From contig NW_006917103.1 in NCBI RefSeq assembly GCF_000516985.1, positions 744,001-808,000 on the forward strand: DNA of 64,000 nt, written 5' to 3'. Origin of the DNA: Pestalotiopsis fici W106-1 (taxonomy: Eukaryota; Ascomycota; Sordariomycetes; Amphisphaeriales; Sporocadaceae). Of this stretch, positions 33,295-44,700 are shown in pieces (position 1 is the stretch's first letter; each line of letters begins with the position of its first letter). A program made the translations under genes and the position numbers. The notes under the pieces were generated by a model. The model worked only from the letters and a program-made list of their open reading frames with translations, made no database searches and had not been told where the DNA came from.

Positions 33295-33388
33295 TGTCGC
33301 TTCTGTGGATCGAACACAGTGCCTCCAGATATCAAGGTCCTGAAGTTTGAGCTTCAGTCTGGCGCTCTCCCAAGTGAGCTAAAGCGAC
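33295..33388 (-). tRNA. tRNA-Phe (GAA) with a 21-base intron
   Basis: The minus strand folds as a complete tRNA: acceptor stem GTCGCTT/AAGCGAC (7 perfect pairs), D arm GCTC-ACTTGGGA-GAGC, anticodon stem CCAGA/TCTGG with loop CTGAAG, and T arm CTGTG-TTCGATC-CACAG, discriminator A. The anticodon is GAA. A 21-base intron follows position 37 and contains CTTCAG, complementary to the anticodon region CTGAAG, as expected of spliced nuclear tRNA-Phe. The mature length is 73 without CCA. Confidence 0.95.
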
Positions 33389-35034
33389 GATTTTAGTGGG
33401 ATGTTGGGGATATCATACCGTAGAAACCGATTATATCGTAGCCATGAGATCTCATCTTGGCCTGCCATTCTAGGATACAATCTGTTAGGACTGTTGGGGT
33501 TACATATGAGAGATGAGTGGTAGAAGCATGCATTGCGGGGCTTAGTCATATGCTTAGTTATAGTGTTGGGCTACGCCGAACAAAATCTTATTATTTAAAC
33601 AGTGAGCAAGTTGTCAAGAAAGCTTAGGTTTTAAAAGACAGCCATGATATTCAGCCAACCTACATTCCTAAAACGCGCCCATTGATCAGTCTAAACACGG
33701 CGATACGTTCAGGTCGTGAAAGAGATAAGAATTACCGAGTATTTAACACGCGGGTCAGCGGTGACTTGTATTCTTTCGACCTAACCTATGCTATGTAAAT
33801 GTTTTGCTGATCGACAGGACCTAGACAACCGCAAGGTGCCAAAATATTAGTCGTTAGAGATGAGTGACGAGTAATCGTATAATTTTCAGTGGCGTATTTC
33901 GAGCTTCTGTGTGCGATTCTAATGCATTTGATCTTATAGTTGACTCCAACAGCTCGGATAATAATAACGATAGATGTGTTTACACGGAAAGGATGCTGGA
34001 AATATATGTGCAAATGTGCCGTTAAACTCGACTGCATATTATACTGTACTTCTACTTTTAGGCCAAATGGGTTCAACAAAATATTAAATAGCAGATAAGT
34101 TTACTATCAACTTTGTGTGGCATTAAACCTTACTAAGATTATGCTGTCATATCAAGAACCACTTTCCTATCTTTGTTTAGCACATCTACGATGATGGCTT
34201 CCATCTCAATCACAAGCGCCAATGCAAATAACATTACGAATGACAGCGGTAACGCCTCTCTTCTTAAGGACGTTGTTTAAAATTCCGTAGTGGTTTCGCT
34301 ACATCTGCCATGTTAACAATTTGAAAAGTTTGTATCCTAACCTAGCGTGATAGGGCATTGAGCGAGTGTAGTCTCTTTGCAGCTTGCACGACAGAAATTT
34401 CGACATCGTGAGCGGGCATGTAATCCGCGATGACAATATTAATAAGAATCTGAGAGGGATTCATCACCGGTCCCTGAAATCTTTTCGTAGCAGCCGAGGT
34501 AATAGCTCAGGATAATTATTCGACTTTCTTCGTCACTTCCGACTCAAGTAGCGTCAGGCGCCAAGATATAGCAGGGGAACTTCGCGCGTTTCCGAGATTG
34601 ACGTTTTGTCGGCGTTTGAGAAGGATACAGGGATGAAAGCATAGTAATGATAATACTGAAAGATATAAGGCACGATAGTTCATGTAAGGCCAGAGCCTTG
34701 CAGGTTGGTACTGGTACCTCACGGAAAACGACGAAGAAGAAGGTTTCTGATGGAAAACGAATAACTAACCAGCTACGGGCCACGAGATTAATAAGTATCA
34801 GGCTTGATGATCTCGTAGTCTAGTTGTGGCAAAGTGTAGCTAAAGTTGATGAAAAAAGAGGGCGGAAAGCTACAGTGGCTGCGGGGGAAATTAGGTACCA
34901 GTACCTAGTGTGGTGCCTAGCACCTAACAGTTCATACCGGCTGTCGTGATTGCCTCCCAAGTATCAAGGACAGGGGGAGAGCTGAGGCGAGAATCACTTC
35001 CGCGCGTAACGGCAACTATGAGCGACTGCCTAAA
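33389..35034. other. Intergenic region with repeat copy
   Basis: There is no convincing gene. A 41-codon minus-strand frame at 34342-34464 (MNPSQILINIVIADYMPAH...) looks protein-like and might be a relic. The dispersed repeat copy 2 occupies 34700-34930. Confidence 0.5.
34700..34930 (+). repeat. Dispersed repeat, copy 2
   Basis: It aligns with the left part of 10380-10780: GGCCACGAGA, GATGATCTC, GAGGGCGG.AAGC, GCTGCGGGG, GTACCTAG.GTGGTGCCTAGCACCTAAC. Similarity stops at 34929, about 105 bp before the stop of the truncated HMG-CoA synthase. Confidence 0.65.
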
Positions 35035-35896
35035 TTACATCTGGATTCTTTGAGGAAAGCAGAAATCTCTGCTAATCATCAGACCTAAAAGCGGTCGTAA
35101 GGAGTACAACTCGACCTTGAGATTCGGTTTGTAGAAGTCGTAAGTGTTGGTCATGTAAACACCTCGCAGGTTCGGGTCTAGGGAAAGTGGTGCATTTGGG
35201 CCGACAAGCATGGCGACACAACCAGCGCCACCAGTGGGACGAGAGGCGGGCTGGTCGTAGAGAGCAATGTCCGATGCAACAACAATAGCGTCGCGGCCAT
35301 CCCAACAACGGGATTCAACCCAGTTGACGGCGTTGAAAAGTGCGCTAGTGCCTCCGTAGCAAGCGTGGATTGTATCAATCCCTTCCAGGCTTGTGTTGCC
35401 ATGAGGCTCGAATAGAGTAGTGAGGACCGATTTGACTGACTTGGCCTTGTCTATCAGGGACTCCGTGCCGACTTCGAGGCGCCCGATGGACTTTGGATCG
35501 ATATCATACTTTCGGAGGAGAGACGAAACAGCCGTCAGAGCGAGTGAACAGACATCTGTACTGAGATGTATGTTTAGTTAATGCAATATATCCCTTGGAT
35601 GGATATGTAGAGAAAATGTCATATTGTGTGAGAACTAATGATTGGCTGATTGTTGCTGTATGAGTACGCGTGACTGACCTTCTCGATCGGTACAATAGTT
35701 CATGTATTTCAGACCAAGTCCAATGGTGTATTTACCAGCAGAGACGCCTTGGTGTTTTTCAAAAAGGGTCTGGTCTAGGCACTATTTGGTTTGCAGTCAG
35801 TGATACTGATTTTAACGACGGATAGACGGGTCGAAGTACCTGTGCGGGAACGTAAATTTCCATGGCCTTGATTCCAACATTCTCGGGGTACGCCAT
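35035..35896 (-). pseudogene. C-terminally truncated HMG-CoA synthase
   Basis: There are three exons: 35896-35840, 35781-35679 and 35555-35035. They sum to 681 bp, 226 residues, with phases closing. The N-terminal half of 3-hydroxy-3-methylglutaryl-CoA synthase (mevalonate pathway, acetyl-CoA plus acetoacetyl-CoA) is well kept: [39 protein letters not shown], the catalytic-Cys segment [16 protein letters not shown], and [12 protein letters not shown]. After [10 protein letters not shown] the family sequence stops and about 29 unrelated residues lead to a TAA. The second half, with the catalytic His and CoA-binding segments (full enzyme roughly 450-470 residues), is absent. No continuation was found downstream. 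It is probably a non-functional duplicate; a housekeeping copy would be elsewhere. A short functional paralogue is not excluded, since the remaining frame is intact. Confidence 0.82.
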
Positions 35897-37015
35897 CAGG
35901 GGCAATAGTACGTGAGACAGGACGTGCTGTGGAGTATAATTATAGGACAAATATGGTAATTCCTAGCGGGTATGGTAGATCGGTGTGAATTCTAGGTCCT
36001 CTGGCACATGGAGGTGGTGAGCCGAGAGGGACTGGAGAATGACTGGCAAACGACTGAGGAGGCCTTTTTAAGAAGGGGAAGACTTGTTTGAAGGACCGAA
36101 CCAGGTGTAGGGAGCAGATTAAATTTGAAAACTCAATTTCGGTCGTTGATAATGAATCGGCCGAGAGCATGTGCAGATTAATTTGGTTGCCTGAAGGCAG
36201 CAACATGTGCAATGCATGTCGCCAAGTGCTGCTACATATTGCATCAATATAGACCGCTACCTTGTAATTCTTGTCCTCGTATTTTTGACACCCAATTTCT
36301 TTGATCCCCTGAGATGAGAAAAAGCTTAAAATCATTATGAATCTGACGGGGATGCGTGAACAAGAATCGACTGAACCCTGCTCTTCTCAGCATCTGCCTG
36401 TCCATAACGCACAGAGCTACCAGGCTGCTAGAATAGTCTCATAGGGGGGAGCAGTGGGGATCCACTTGTCGTCCTCTTCAATATTCCTACGGCCCATCTG
36501 ACGCAGTGGGTTGTGCAGGCTTCTTGTCGAGCCTAAAATGCCATGTCGAGGTTGGTGTGCGAAGGAATGCGTGTAAAGCGAGTCCATAACGGCTGTTTGT
36601 AGCCGTTAAGGATGGCCTGGCATCTATACATGGGAGGCAGTCGGAGTACATATCTGTCTTAGGCTTCCATGACCAACTGCATGTCAATATGCCAGTGGCT
36701 TACCAAACTATGATACAAGAGATCTTGCCTCATTCCAGATCGGCATTTCCTATAGAACGATAATTTTCGTTCACAGAATATACGATTTAACCTGTATCCA
36801 AGGTTGAAAATACAATTACAAATGGTCTGAATCTAGGAATTTCTTTTTTCTCCTTTCGGTATTATCGATTATATTGGAAATTAGAATGGACTTTCCTGCT
36901 ATACAACATGCTTGCCTTATTAGATAGACAGACCTTTGGTCGTCACCCGAGATCCTGAATGTTCTCGATCTTGAACTCGTCTGAGTGCGCCATCCTCCAA
37001 TGAGAACGATTTCCA
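35897..37015. other. Intergenic region
   Basis: There is no supported gene. A 131-codon minus frame (35940-36335) overlaps the HMG-CoA synthase promoter region and has no recognisable features. Confidence 0.5.
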
Positions 37016-38042
37016 TCAGGATAATTCAGCAGGAGATCGGGACTGATGCATGCCGCTATCCAATTCTACAGGAACATACTGGCGCGAGGGTGTAGTCGTA
37101 CCATCCAACTCCCCCGGCTTTGGGTAGCCATGATTGTCCTGATATCTCATCTCCTGGTATGAAACTGGAGCCGGTGGCGATTCCGGAGCTCGCATTGTGC
37201 TCCGGTGTCTTCTGAGACAATAGAAGGCGAGTGCGATGACAACAAGAGCTGCAATCGGTCCTACTACAGCCCCAGCGATCCAGGCCTTGCTCGAAGAGCT
37301 ACCGCTGATGCTTACAGAAGTAGGGGTTGCCGAGGCAGTCGTCGACGTACCAATAGTGGACGTAGGTGTTGTACCCGTGAATACGGTTGATGGTGTCGTC
37401 GGTGAAGCTGTCATTTATGATCGATTAACAAAGAAACCACGCATCCAACTTACGGAAGCTTACCGGTCGAAGTCGATGTGGCTGTCGCCAATTCTCTATA
37501 TACGGTGTTTGCTGACCATGCTGCGCGGCAGCCATAATTTGTCGCAGAGGGCGAACCATTGGGTGAAGATTGGAAAATAGTGAAGCTCACACAAGCCAGG
37601 CCGCCGGTACTGCGCAGGAAGTTCCAGAATGTTATCAATCAACTCTACCTTTGCGAAGCATTCGCAAGTCAAACTTACCATGACAGGGTCTCGTCGTTAT
37701 TATAGTAGAGCGTATCGGCTTGGCACGCCGTTGCTAAGCTGCATGTTGAGCTCTCATCATTGCAATCACCCGCAAATGTCCCGGATGTTGTCCACGCGTT
37801 ACCCGCAAGGAGAGTCTCGGCTGCACATGTACGGGGAAAGGAATCAGCCTTCAACAACCACCAAGATACACCTCAATCAATGTAACATACTCACCTTGCC
37901 CGTCAGGTGATATATAGTAGCCTATAAAATTCGAGCTTGTAGACGCAGCAGCAGTTGTTGTTGTGGTAAGTGACTGCGCAGTACATCTTGTGGCAGACAG
38001 GAAGAGCGATAGGACGACGCTCCATCCAGTGATCAGCGCCAT
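37016..38042 (-). CDS. Type I membrane protein with Ser/Thr-rich stalk
   Basis: There are four exons: 38042-37895, 37820-37679, 37609-37464 and 37407-37016. They sum to 828 bp, 275 residues, phases consistent. The order is signal peptide (GWSVVLSLFLSATRCTA), a short Thr/Ala/Ser stretch, an extracellular domain with six or so Cys (GDCNDESSTC, TAC, SCTGGLAC, YGC), a Ser/Thr/Pro-rich stalk about 45 residues long, one transmembrane helix (AWIAGAVVGPIAALVVIALAFYCL) with a basic stop-transfer RRHR, and a cytosolic tail with Pro and Tyr. This layout is common among fungal plasma-membrane proteins with a glycosylated stalk, including wall sensors (WSC/Mid2-like), but the ectodomain is not a clear WSC domain. 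A sensor or adhesion role is inference. Confidence 0.8.
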
Positions 38043-39569
38043 TGTCAAATTGGCTTAATCAGTCGAACGACGGTTCCTAGTAGGTAAGCAAAACACCAGG
38101 CAGAATGTGAGAAAAGTCTTACAGATGCTCGTGATCAGCGACAGAAAAATATTCGCGTCAGCGTCGAGCTGTGCCTCTCTTGCACAGTGAAAAGTGGATT
38201 CTACGATCAGGACAGATGGAGATGGCTATTTTCCGCGTCTCATGGCGCGAATCTTCCCCAGAGGAGTGCCTTCGCTTTCCCGCCTCGAGATATCTAAGCG
38301 CCCATCAGCCTGAGCAAGAGCCAATGGGAGTGCACAAGCTTGGTCTTGACTGGCGAGAAGTAGTTGGAGCTGGGCAACCAGGGCAATGGAGGCTGAGTGA
38401 AGTCTGAAAATGGAATATTTGAACGCAGCGCAGCGCACCTAGGTATTGGGAATCAATGATCCTGCAATGGGAACAATTCCTCAAACGCTCAAAAAATATG
38501 TACCTATTTAACGTGATACTACGGCCAGTCAACATTCACTCGGATTGAGAACAAGTCAAGAGCCTGGAGAAACCGCGTGGACGCACGTCGTCGCGCGACT
38601 CTCTTCCCCTTTCCATAATCCCTCGTGAAAGCCGATGCGGAAGAGGTGCCCAGCTTCACGCCAACACGCTAAAAGGCTGGGCCTAACCTCCCTGTACCAG
38701 GATCATCTGGAGCAGGCCCTGAATGTCATTTACAGGAATTGAAAAACACGCCATGCTTTCAGCACATTCATGAAAAATACCATAAGGCATGCCGCAAGCT
38801 TTTTCATATATAGTCTGGCGCCTGTATTTCATCGCTTGAATATCATTTAATCGCCATGCTATCATATCTCTTGATCACAAACGTGTATGGACATGCATGC
38901 TATTAGATGCGTACCTAGTCACCACCCCAAAGTCTGTTGGCGAGTCCTCACGCTAACGTACACTATCAAAGTTGGCTAGCAAGGACCCATGTATGAGAGT
39001 ATGAGAACCGGTCACTACAACGGTATTTCAATTCTACATAACACCCATTGGGAGACAAATATGGGAATATAAGAAATGAAAGGTGATTATAACGGAAGTG
39101 TTAATAGAATCGAATTGAAATACATATCTGCCATTTTGCTGCGGCAGTACATATTCTGGTTGTGTGCAGTTTGGTTGTCTGATGGCGAGTGCTGATTATA
39201 CATGGTACTCCTGCTAGCGTCCTGCACGCTAACTGTTGGCTGCAGCAGCATGGCTTTACGCCAGTCCATACTTCATAAGCGGGTATTATTTGATACAATG
39301 CTTGTTCCCAGCACAGCCAACATGGCGAGGAATGCCTTTATTGGTATATGTGGGAGCGTAGCGCCTGGAGGGAGAACGCGCGATATTGTGCTGGGCGCCA
39401 AGTTCACGCATCATGTTTTCATTCGAGATCCGCAGGCCCAAGTTCGAGTAAACCACAGCTTTGATTTGACAATGTATGAAATCCATTGAAACGGCTAAAA
39501 GGAAATAGTTATTACAGCCATTTTCTATCACTCTCCTCCCCGTGCTGACCATGGATCTGCAGGCTGATT
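38043..39569. other. Intergenic region
   Basis: About 1.5 kb has no supported gene. The frames at 39202-39489 (+) and 39286-39552 (-) overlap each other; the minus one has fair codon composition but no recognisable domain. Confidence 0.5.
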
Positions 39570-41929
39570 CTAGCTACTCAACCACCCGAATCCCCACCGT
39601 TTGGACACCGCTGGAACATTTGCATCTGGAATCTTGCCATGATCAAACCAGCCCTCAAGGTCTGGATTGGTAACATCTTGGACAGACCAATAACTCTTAT
39701 ACCCATTGATTTCGTCCAGCTTCGTTAGATAGGCATCGGCTTCGGCATCCCCGTGCAGGGCCCTTCGCTCATATGAAGCCGCGTTCACAGCGTACCAGAG
39801 TGCGTCGTCTTCTGGAATCGACGTCATGCCCTCATAAGATAGAACTTGAGACATCTCGTTGGGGCGCATGTTCCACTCAGGTAGCGGCTTCTCGCAGCCG
39901 TGGAATTTGTACTCCCATTGCTGTGTCGCCTCGTTTTTGCATCGACGGGCCATTGGTTCATCCCCCGATTTCATACCGATGGGGTTGTAGATCAGGCTCT
40001 TGAGCTTCTTGCATTCCTCCTCAAGCTCCTTCTTCTCGTCGTCATCCTTTGCGTTGGCCGCGGCGATCACCGCGTCCCTGTACTTCTTGCGTGAGCTGTA
40101 CATGCGGTAGCCGACCACTGGATGTACGGACTCGTGAGTGCGCCCCCGTGTCGTGAGCTTCTTGTTCTGATGGTACCCGTTGGGGGTTCGAGCCAAGTAT
40201 CCATTGGCAACGTACGTCCAGGTGTAGCTGTCGATGACAGAACCCGTCCCCCAGCCAAAGTTGAAAAATGTTTGGTTCTTGGGCTTTTCCTTTTCAACAC
40301 GGCGAAAGACAGAGTTGTAATTGTCGGCGGCAGTATCCACGACACTTTGAGCAGAAGTTGAAACCCAGCGATAGCCAGTCTGCATGTAGCTCTCTTTCTT
40401 TTGCTCATCCCTCTCTTTCTTTAGCCTCTCCTTCTCCTCCCGGGCTTGCTTGTTGAGCTCATCAAGATTCTGGCTCCTTTCAATGCGATATTGCTCGTAT
40501 ACTGCCGAATTAATGTTGAGATGCGGTCTAATCTGATCCAGCATCCAACAGAAGACAACATCGGCGAGCTCTGTAGTCACTAGAGTCAGCAACCAATGAA
40601 ATAAAGTCATGGACCAATAACGGTACTGGGAGGCTCAAGCATACCTTCCATATCTCCTTTGTTTTCAAGAGTGTCACTGGAACCTCCGCCGACGTTGATA
40701 TGAACACCTGGAAACCAGACCTGTGAAAGCTCTGGCGGCGGTTTGTGATGCTCTTCCATTTGGACTAATGTTGTCCTGGCCTTGTTGTATTCATCATGGG
40801 CAACATCCCTGACCCTTGAAGAAACCTTTGGGTCCAATCGTGCGCTTTCAAATGTACACTCACACGTCTGGACAACTTCTTTCTGGGCCTTGATCGCATC
40901 GGCCTCGAGTGCCACGATGGTCTGCCGTGCTCTGTCGTATTCCTGTTTGATCTGACGCTTCTTTTCGACGGACATCTTGCGATCTGTCGAGGCCGCGTGC
41001 CACTTGTCGAACGCTGCCTCGAACGCTGCGTGCTGCTTCTCAATCTCGATCCCTTTAAAGGGGTAGTCATCAGAGAGATAAAACAAGGTTGGGGTGAAAG
41101 CTTCTCGGCGTTCATCCAAAGCGAGGGCATGGTATGCTCGCTTGATGTCTGCAAAAGCGACTCAGTCATTTGGTTCGATACAAGTAGTGATTATTGGGGA
41201 CCTACTCCGATTTAGGCGAACGTTGAAGAACTTGTGTTCCTCAGGGTCAAATCCAATCAAAGACCCGACCTCTATGCCACGGAGCGAGGGCATACCCAGC
41301 GCTCCGACAGTGTCGTACACACCGACGATTTCAATCTCCCGCGAATCGATGCTTGCCCAGTTGCCCTTGGGTTTGTCCTTCCACCTGTAGTTGGAGTTCT
41401 TATACCCAGGAGTTTCAGGCAGCGGTTCTTCAAGCTTGCCGTCCATGAATTCCCAGTATGCTTTGCTGCCCCAGAACCTCTCCTCCTTGTTGGCCTTGTA
41501 CAGCCCCCACAGTTCGGAAAAGTGCTGCAGCATCCGCGGTTCGCAGATGCCAATGTCGGAAATCAGGCCAGCAATCGCACGGGCCGTGAAGGCGCCCCGG
41601 GAGAAACCAAAACAGTAGACCTTGTCTCCCGGCACCCAGTTGAGCACGATGAAGTTGTACGCCTCAATGACATTGATCTCAAGTCCGGAGCCGGTGGCAC
41701 CCTCGCTCTTCCTGCCCAAAAGGGACGTTGTGCCCACGCCCGAGTCGTACCAAACCAACTGCTGCCACTCGTTGCCTTCAGCATCCACGCCCACCCTGTC
41801 GAGCTCCCGGGCTAGGCGGGTCACATTGGAAGGGACATTCTTCTTGCCTGACGTGGCCGATTGCCAGGTGCCATCGCAGCATATGATGATGCGCTTTGGT
41901 CGGCTGGCTGGGGTCACGGGATACGACAT
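39570..41929 (-). CDS. DUF2235 alpha/beta-hydrolase-like protein
   Basis: There are three exons: 41929-41206, 41148-40645 and 40570-39570. They sum to 2229 bp, 742 residues, phases closing. Exon 1 holds the DUF2235 domain: KRIIICCDGTW near residue 12, WYDSGVGT, and the nucleophile elbow CFGFSRGAFTAR (GxSxG) near residue 108, plus VGVYDTVGALG. Exon 2 continues with RAYHALALDERR and FTPTLFY, then a long charged helical insert (SVEKKRQIKQEYDRARQ). DUF2235 is related to bacterial T6SS Tle1 phospholipases; fungal members are mostly uncharacterised. Exon 3 starts with the DUF2235 end (ELADVVFCWML, HLN) and adds a coiled, Lys/Glu-rich region and a large C-terminal region of unknown function. No signal peptide is seen. 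Lipase activity is plausible from the fold but unproven. Confidence 0.85.
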
Positions 41930-42894
41930 GACGACGATATAGGAGGACCGGTGATATCTTCCTTGCGGATACAGTAGCCCAAAGGACGATCCATGATGGG
42001 AATCATGTCTGGCCCTTATATAACTACCTGGGTAATCATTGAGTTACTTCGCGACATGTGTCAGTCTCAGCCTCTCAAACTATGGAAACCAGCGCAGCTG
42101 AATTGAAAGCAGAAGACGTTTCAGCTGGAGACAAGACTTTGGTTCTGGCCATGCTGAATCGCAACTAATAAGTGAAATTGGCTACCTCGTCGATAGTATC
42201 AATAGTATCAGTCATTGGGTTTGGTTTTTTCAGCCAGCCACGCGACTGGTAAGCTCGGTAAGCTGTGGTGGTGGTTCAGCTTGTGGGGGCCTCCGCCCAG
42301 ACATCCCTGGCCTTAGGCGGGCCAGGCGGGACTATCAGCTAGGTTAAAAGGTTCAGTCTAGACAACACTAATTGCGACACCTAGCAAGAGACTGCACTGG
42401 CTGGATTGGATATGATATCGGTCTACATTAGTCCTAAAGCTTTTTCTTCACCCTTAATGGGTGTAGAGGTTCTAGGTTAGGTGATCTGCCACGAGGGAGC
42501 AAAGAACCGCCTGAACCTCTACGCCTTTTCAGTGTGATTCCTGCACAGCCCAGGATCACTCATAGGCTGTAGGTATTTTCTGTTCGTCGCAGGGGAGAAG
42601 ACGGACCAGAGCAACCCTTCGATTTGCTTGAGGCAAGATTCTAGATCTATTTGACAATACGCTTGGTCAATTGGCCACACGCACAGCGTACAGGGCCGTA
42701 AGAGCTCGTAGCGATTGCCATATTTCAAGATAGGTAAGCGAGATGGGCATAAGTCCATACATCACCCAAAGCGCTATTCGACCTATAGGTAAATTTCTCA
42801 CATTTGGTAAATATGCCCGACAGCTTTCCGTCTAAATGATCATACAACAGAAAAGCTTCTATAGAGATATGCGCTCTCCACTAATGCCGAGAAG
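41930..42894. other. Intergenic region before the retroelement
   Basis: Normal base composition and no supported gene. The AT-rich block begins abruptly near 42890. Confidence 0.55.
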
Positions 42895-42899
42895 ATAAT

Positions 42900-43123
42900 T
42901 ATTAATCAAGGTGGTGCTTTCCTATTGGAGTTTAAACTGGTCTAATATTAGTGTTAATTATATAATATATTAATTTATATTCTGCGCCTTTTAATTTTAA
43001 TAAAGTGTACGCTTATTTAGGTGGCCCCGGCTAATCCCCGGGAAATCCCGTATATTTATCTATTTAGACACCATAATATTAATCCGTATACTTAAGCATA
43101 CGCTAATATATAGGAACTATAAT
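42900..43123 (-). repeat. Extra LTR copy, 224 bp
   Basis: It matches 43124-43347 in order and spacing but lacks the last 13 bp of the LTR. It keeps most C residues and shows mainly G to A changes (TGTTGATC to TATTAATC). Confidence 0.85.
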
Positions 43124-43356
43124 TGTTGATCAAGGTGGTGCTTTCCTATTGGAGTTTAAACTAGTCTGATATTGGTGTTAATTATATAATATATTGATTT
43201 ATATTCTGCGCCTTTTAGTTTTAATAAGGTATACGTTTATTTAGGTGGCCCCGGCTAATCCTTAGGAGGTCTTATATATTTATTTAGATATTATAGTATT
43301 AATCTGTATGCTTAAATATACGTTAATATATAGGAATTATAATTTATTATTTAATA
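43124..43356 (-). repeat. Left (3') LTR, 233 bp
   Basis: It starts TGTTGATCAAGG unchanged. The right part is heavily C to T and G to A mutated (GGAACCATAGTCCACC reads GGAATTATAATTTATT). Confidence 0.85.
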
Positions 43357-44379
43357 TACCTTTTTAGATTTACGATTTATCGTAAATTTAGCTATATTTA
43401 AATTAAAATTGTTAATTAATAAAATATAGCTTTTTTTAGGGTTATTCGTTTTAATTACGATAAATAATTTTAAATTTTATTTATTATTAAAAATTCTGCT
43501 ATTTTCCTATTAATAAATTTTTCGTTAATTTATTTATTATTATTTTATTTAAAGGTTTATAAATAATTTTAATTTTTCCGTTTTAGGCTTTTTGCCGCAG
43601 TTAATAATTATAAATATTTATATAACGGAGTTTTATTTTTAATAATACGATTTCGGCGTTAATTAAATTAATAATTTATTTATTATTATATTTAATAGTA
43701 ATAATACTATTATTTAGTTATATCGATAATTTTTTTAATAATTAATTAACGAATAATATTTTTTTAATAATTTATATTAGCGTAAATAATTTAGCTTTTA
43801 TAATAAAAATAATAATTATATTTTATTTATTTAATTACTAATTAATTAATTTTCCGAATAGCTTTATAGCGAATATTTAGGTATTTTTGCGATTAATGCT
43901 ATTATTAGTAAATAATGCGTTATTAGTAATTACTAAATTAGCGGATTTTTTAATTTTAAACGAAAGTTTTTTAGTATTAATTAGGTAAATTAAAGCTCGA
44001 TTAGCAATTTTTTAATATATTTAGCTTAGATTATTAAGGAATCGAGCTAATTTAGCTATTACGAATACGATATTTAATTTCGTAAATATAGCCGCGAATA
44101 GTAATAATCCGATTTTTTTTTAATATTTTTATATTTTATATAAAAACGCTATAATTAATTAAAATATAAATTTTTTATAGCCTATTAGCGTTATATAAAT
44201 TTTTTATTTATTTATAAATTTAGCGATTTTTTTAAAATAAGCCTTTTAAAATAGCTAAATTATTTTAAATATACGATTTTTAATTATTTTTATCCCGAAA
44301 AATTATTATATTAGCTTATTATTATTAATTTTATATTTTTTTATAAAATATTATATTAAATAATTAATAGCTTTTTTAT

Positions 44380-44700
44380 TTTTATTTTTATATATAATAA
44401 TTATATCGTTAACGTAAAAAAAAATTAGTATTTTTTTATTAATAAATGCGTAAAGCTTATATAATATTAGGTATAGCCGATTTTAGCTAAAGTTTTTATA
44501 AATTTTTTTTGCTATAATAGCGGTAATATCCGTAATTTATAAAATACTTTATTTAATATTAATATAATATTTTTTTTTCGATATTTATCCGGTATTTTTA
44601 TAAATATATTTTAATTAATAAAAGCGTATATAAACGTATTTATTATATTATATTATATTAATTTAAAATCGAATTTTGCTATAATCGCGATTAAAATGCG
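44380..44700 (-). pseudogene. copia reverse-transcriptase relic
   Basis: On the minus strand the frame around 44405-44416 reads YVND, the YVDD active site with one Asp codon changed GAC to AAC. Upstream of it lie ILIFF, a GLR-like ILNKVFYKLR and INTFIY-like remnants. Many TAA codons stand where CAA, CAG or TGG would be expected. Confidence 0.7.

Noticed and set aside
34342..34464. Short minus frame with protein-like composition
   Set aside because: It is only 41 codons with no family recognised, and no neighbouring exon could be found; kept as a possible relic within the intergenic entry.
39202..39552. Overlapping frames of 95 (+) and 88 (-) codons
   Set aside because: They overlap on opposite strands with no recognisable domain, so chance is the simplest explanation.
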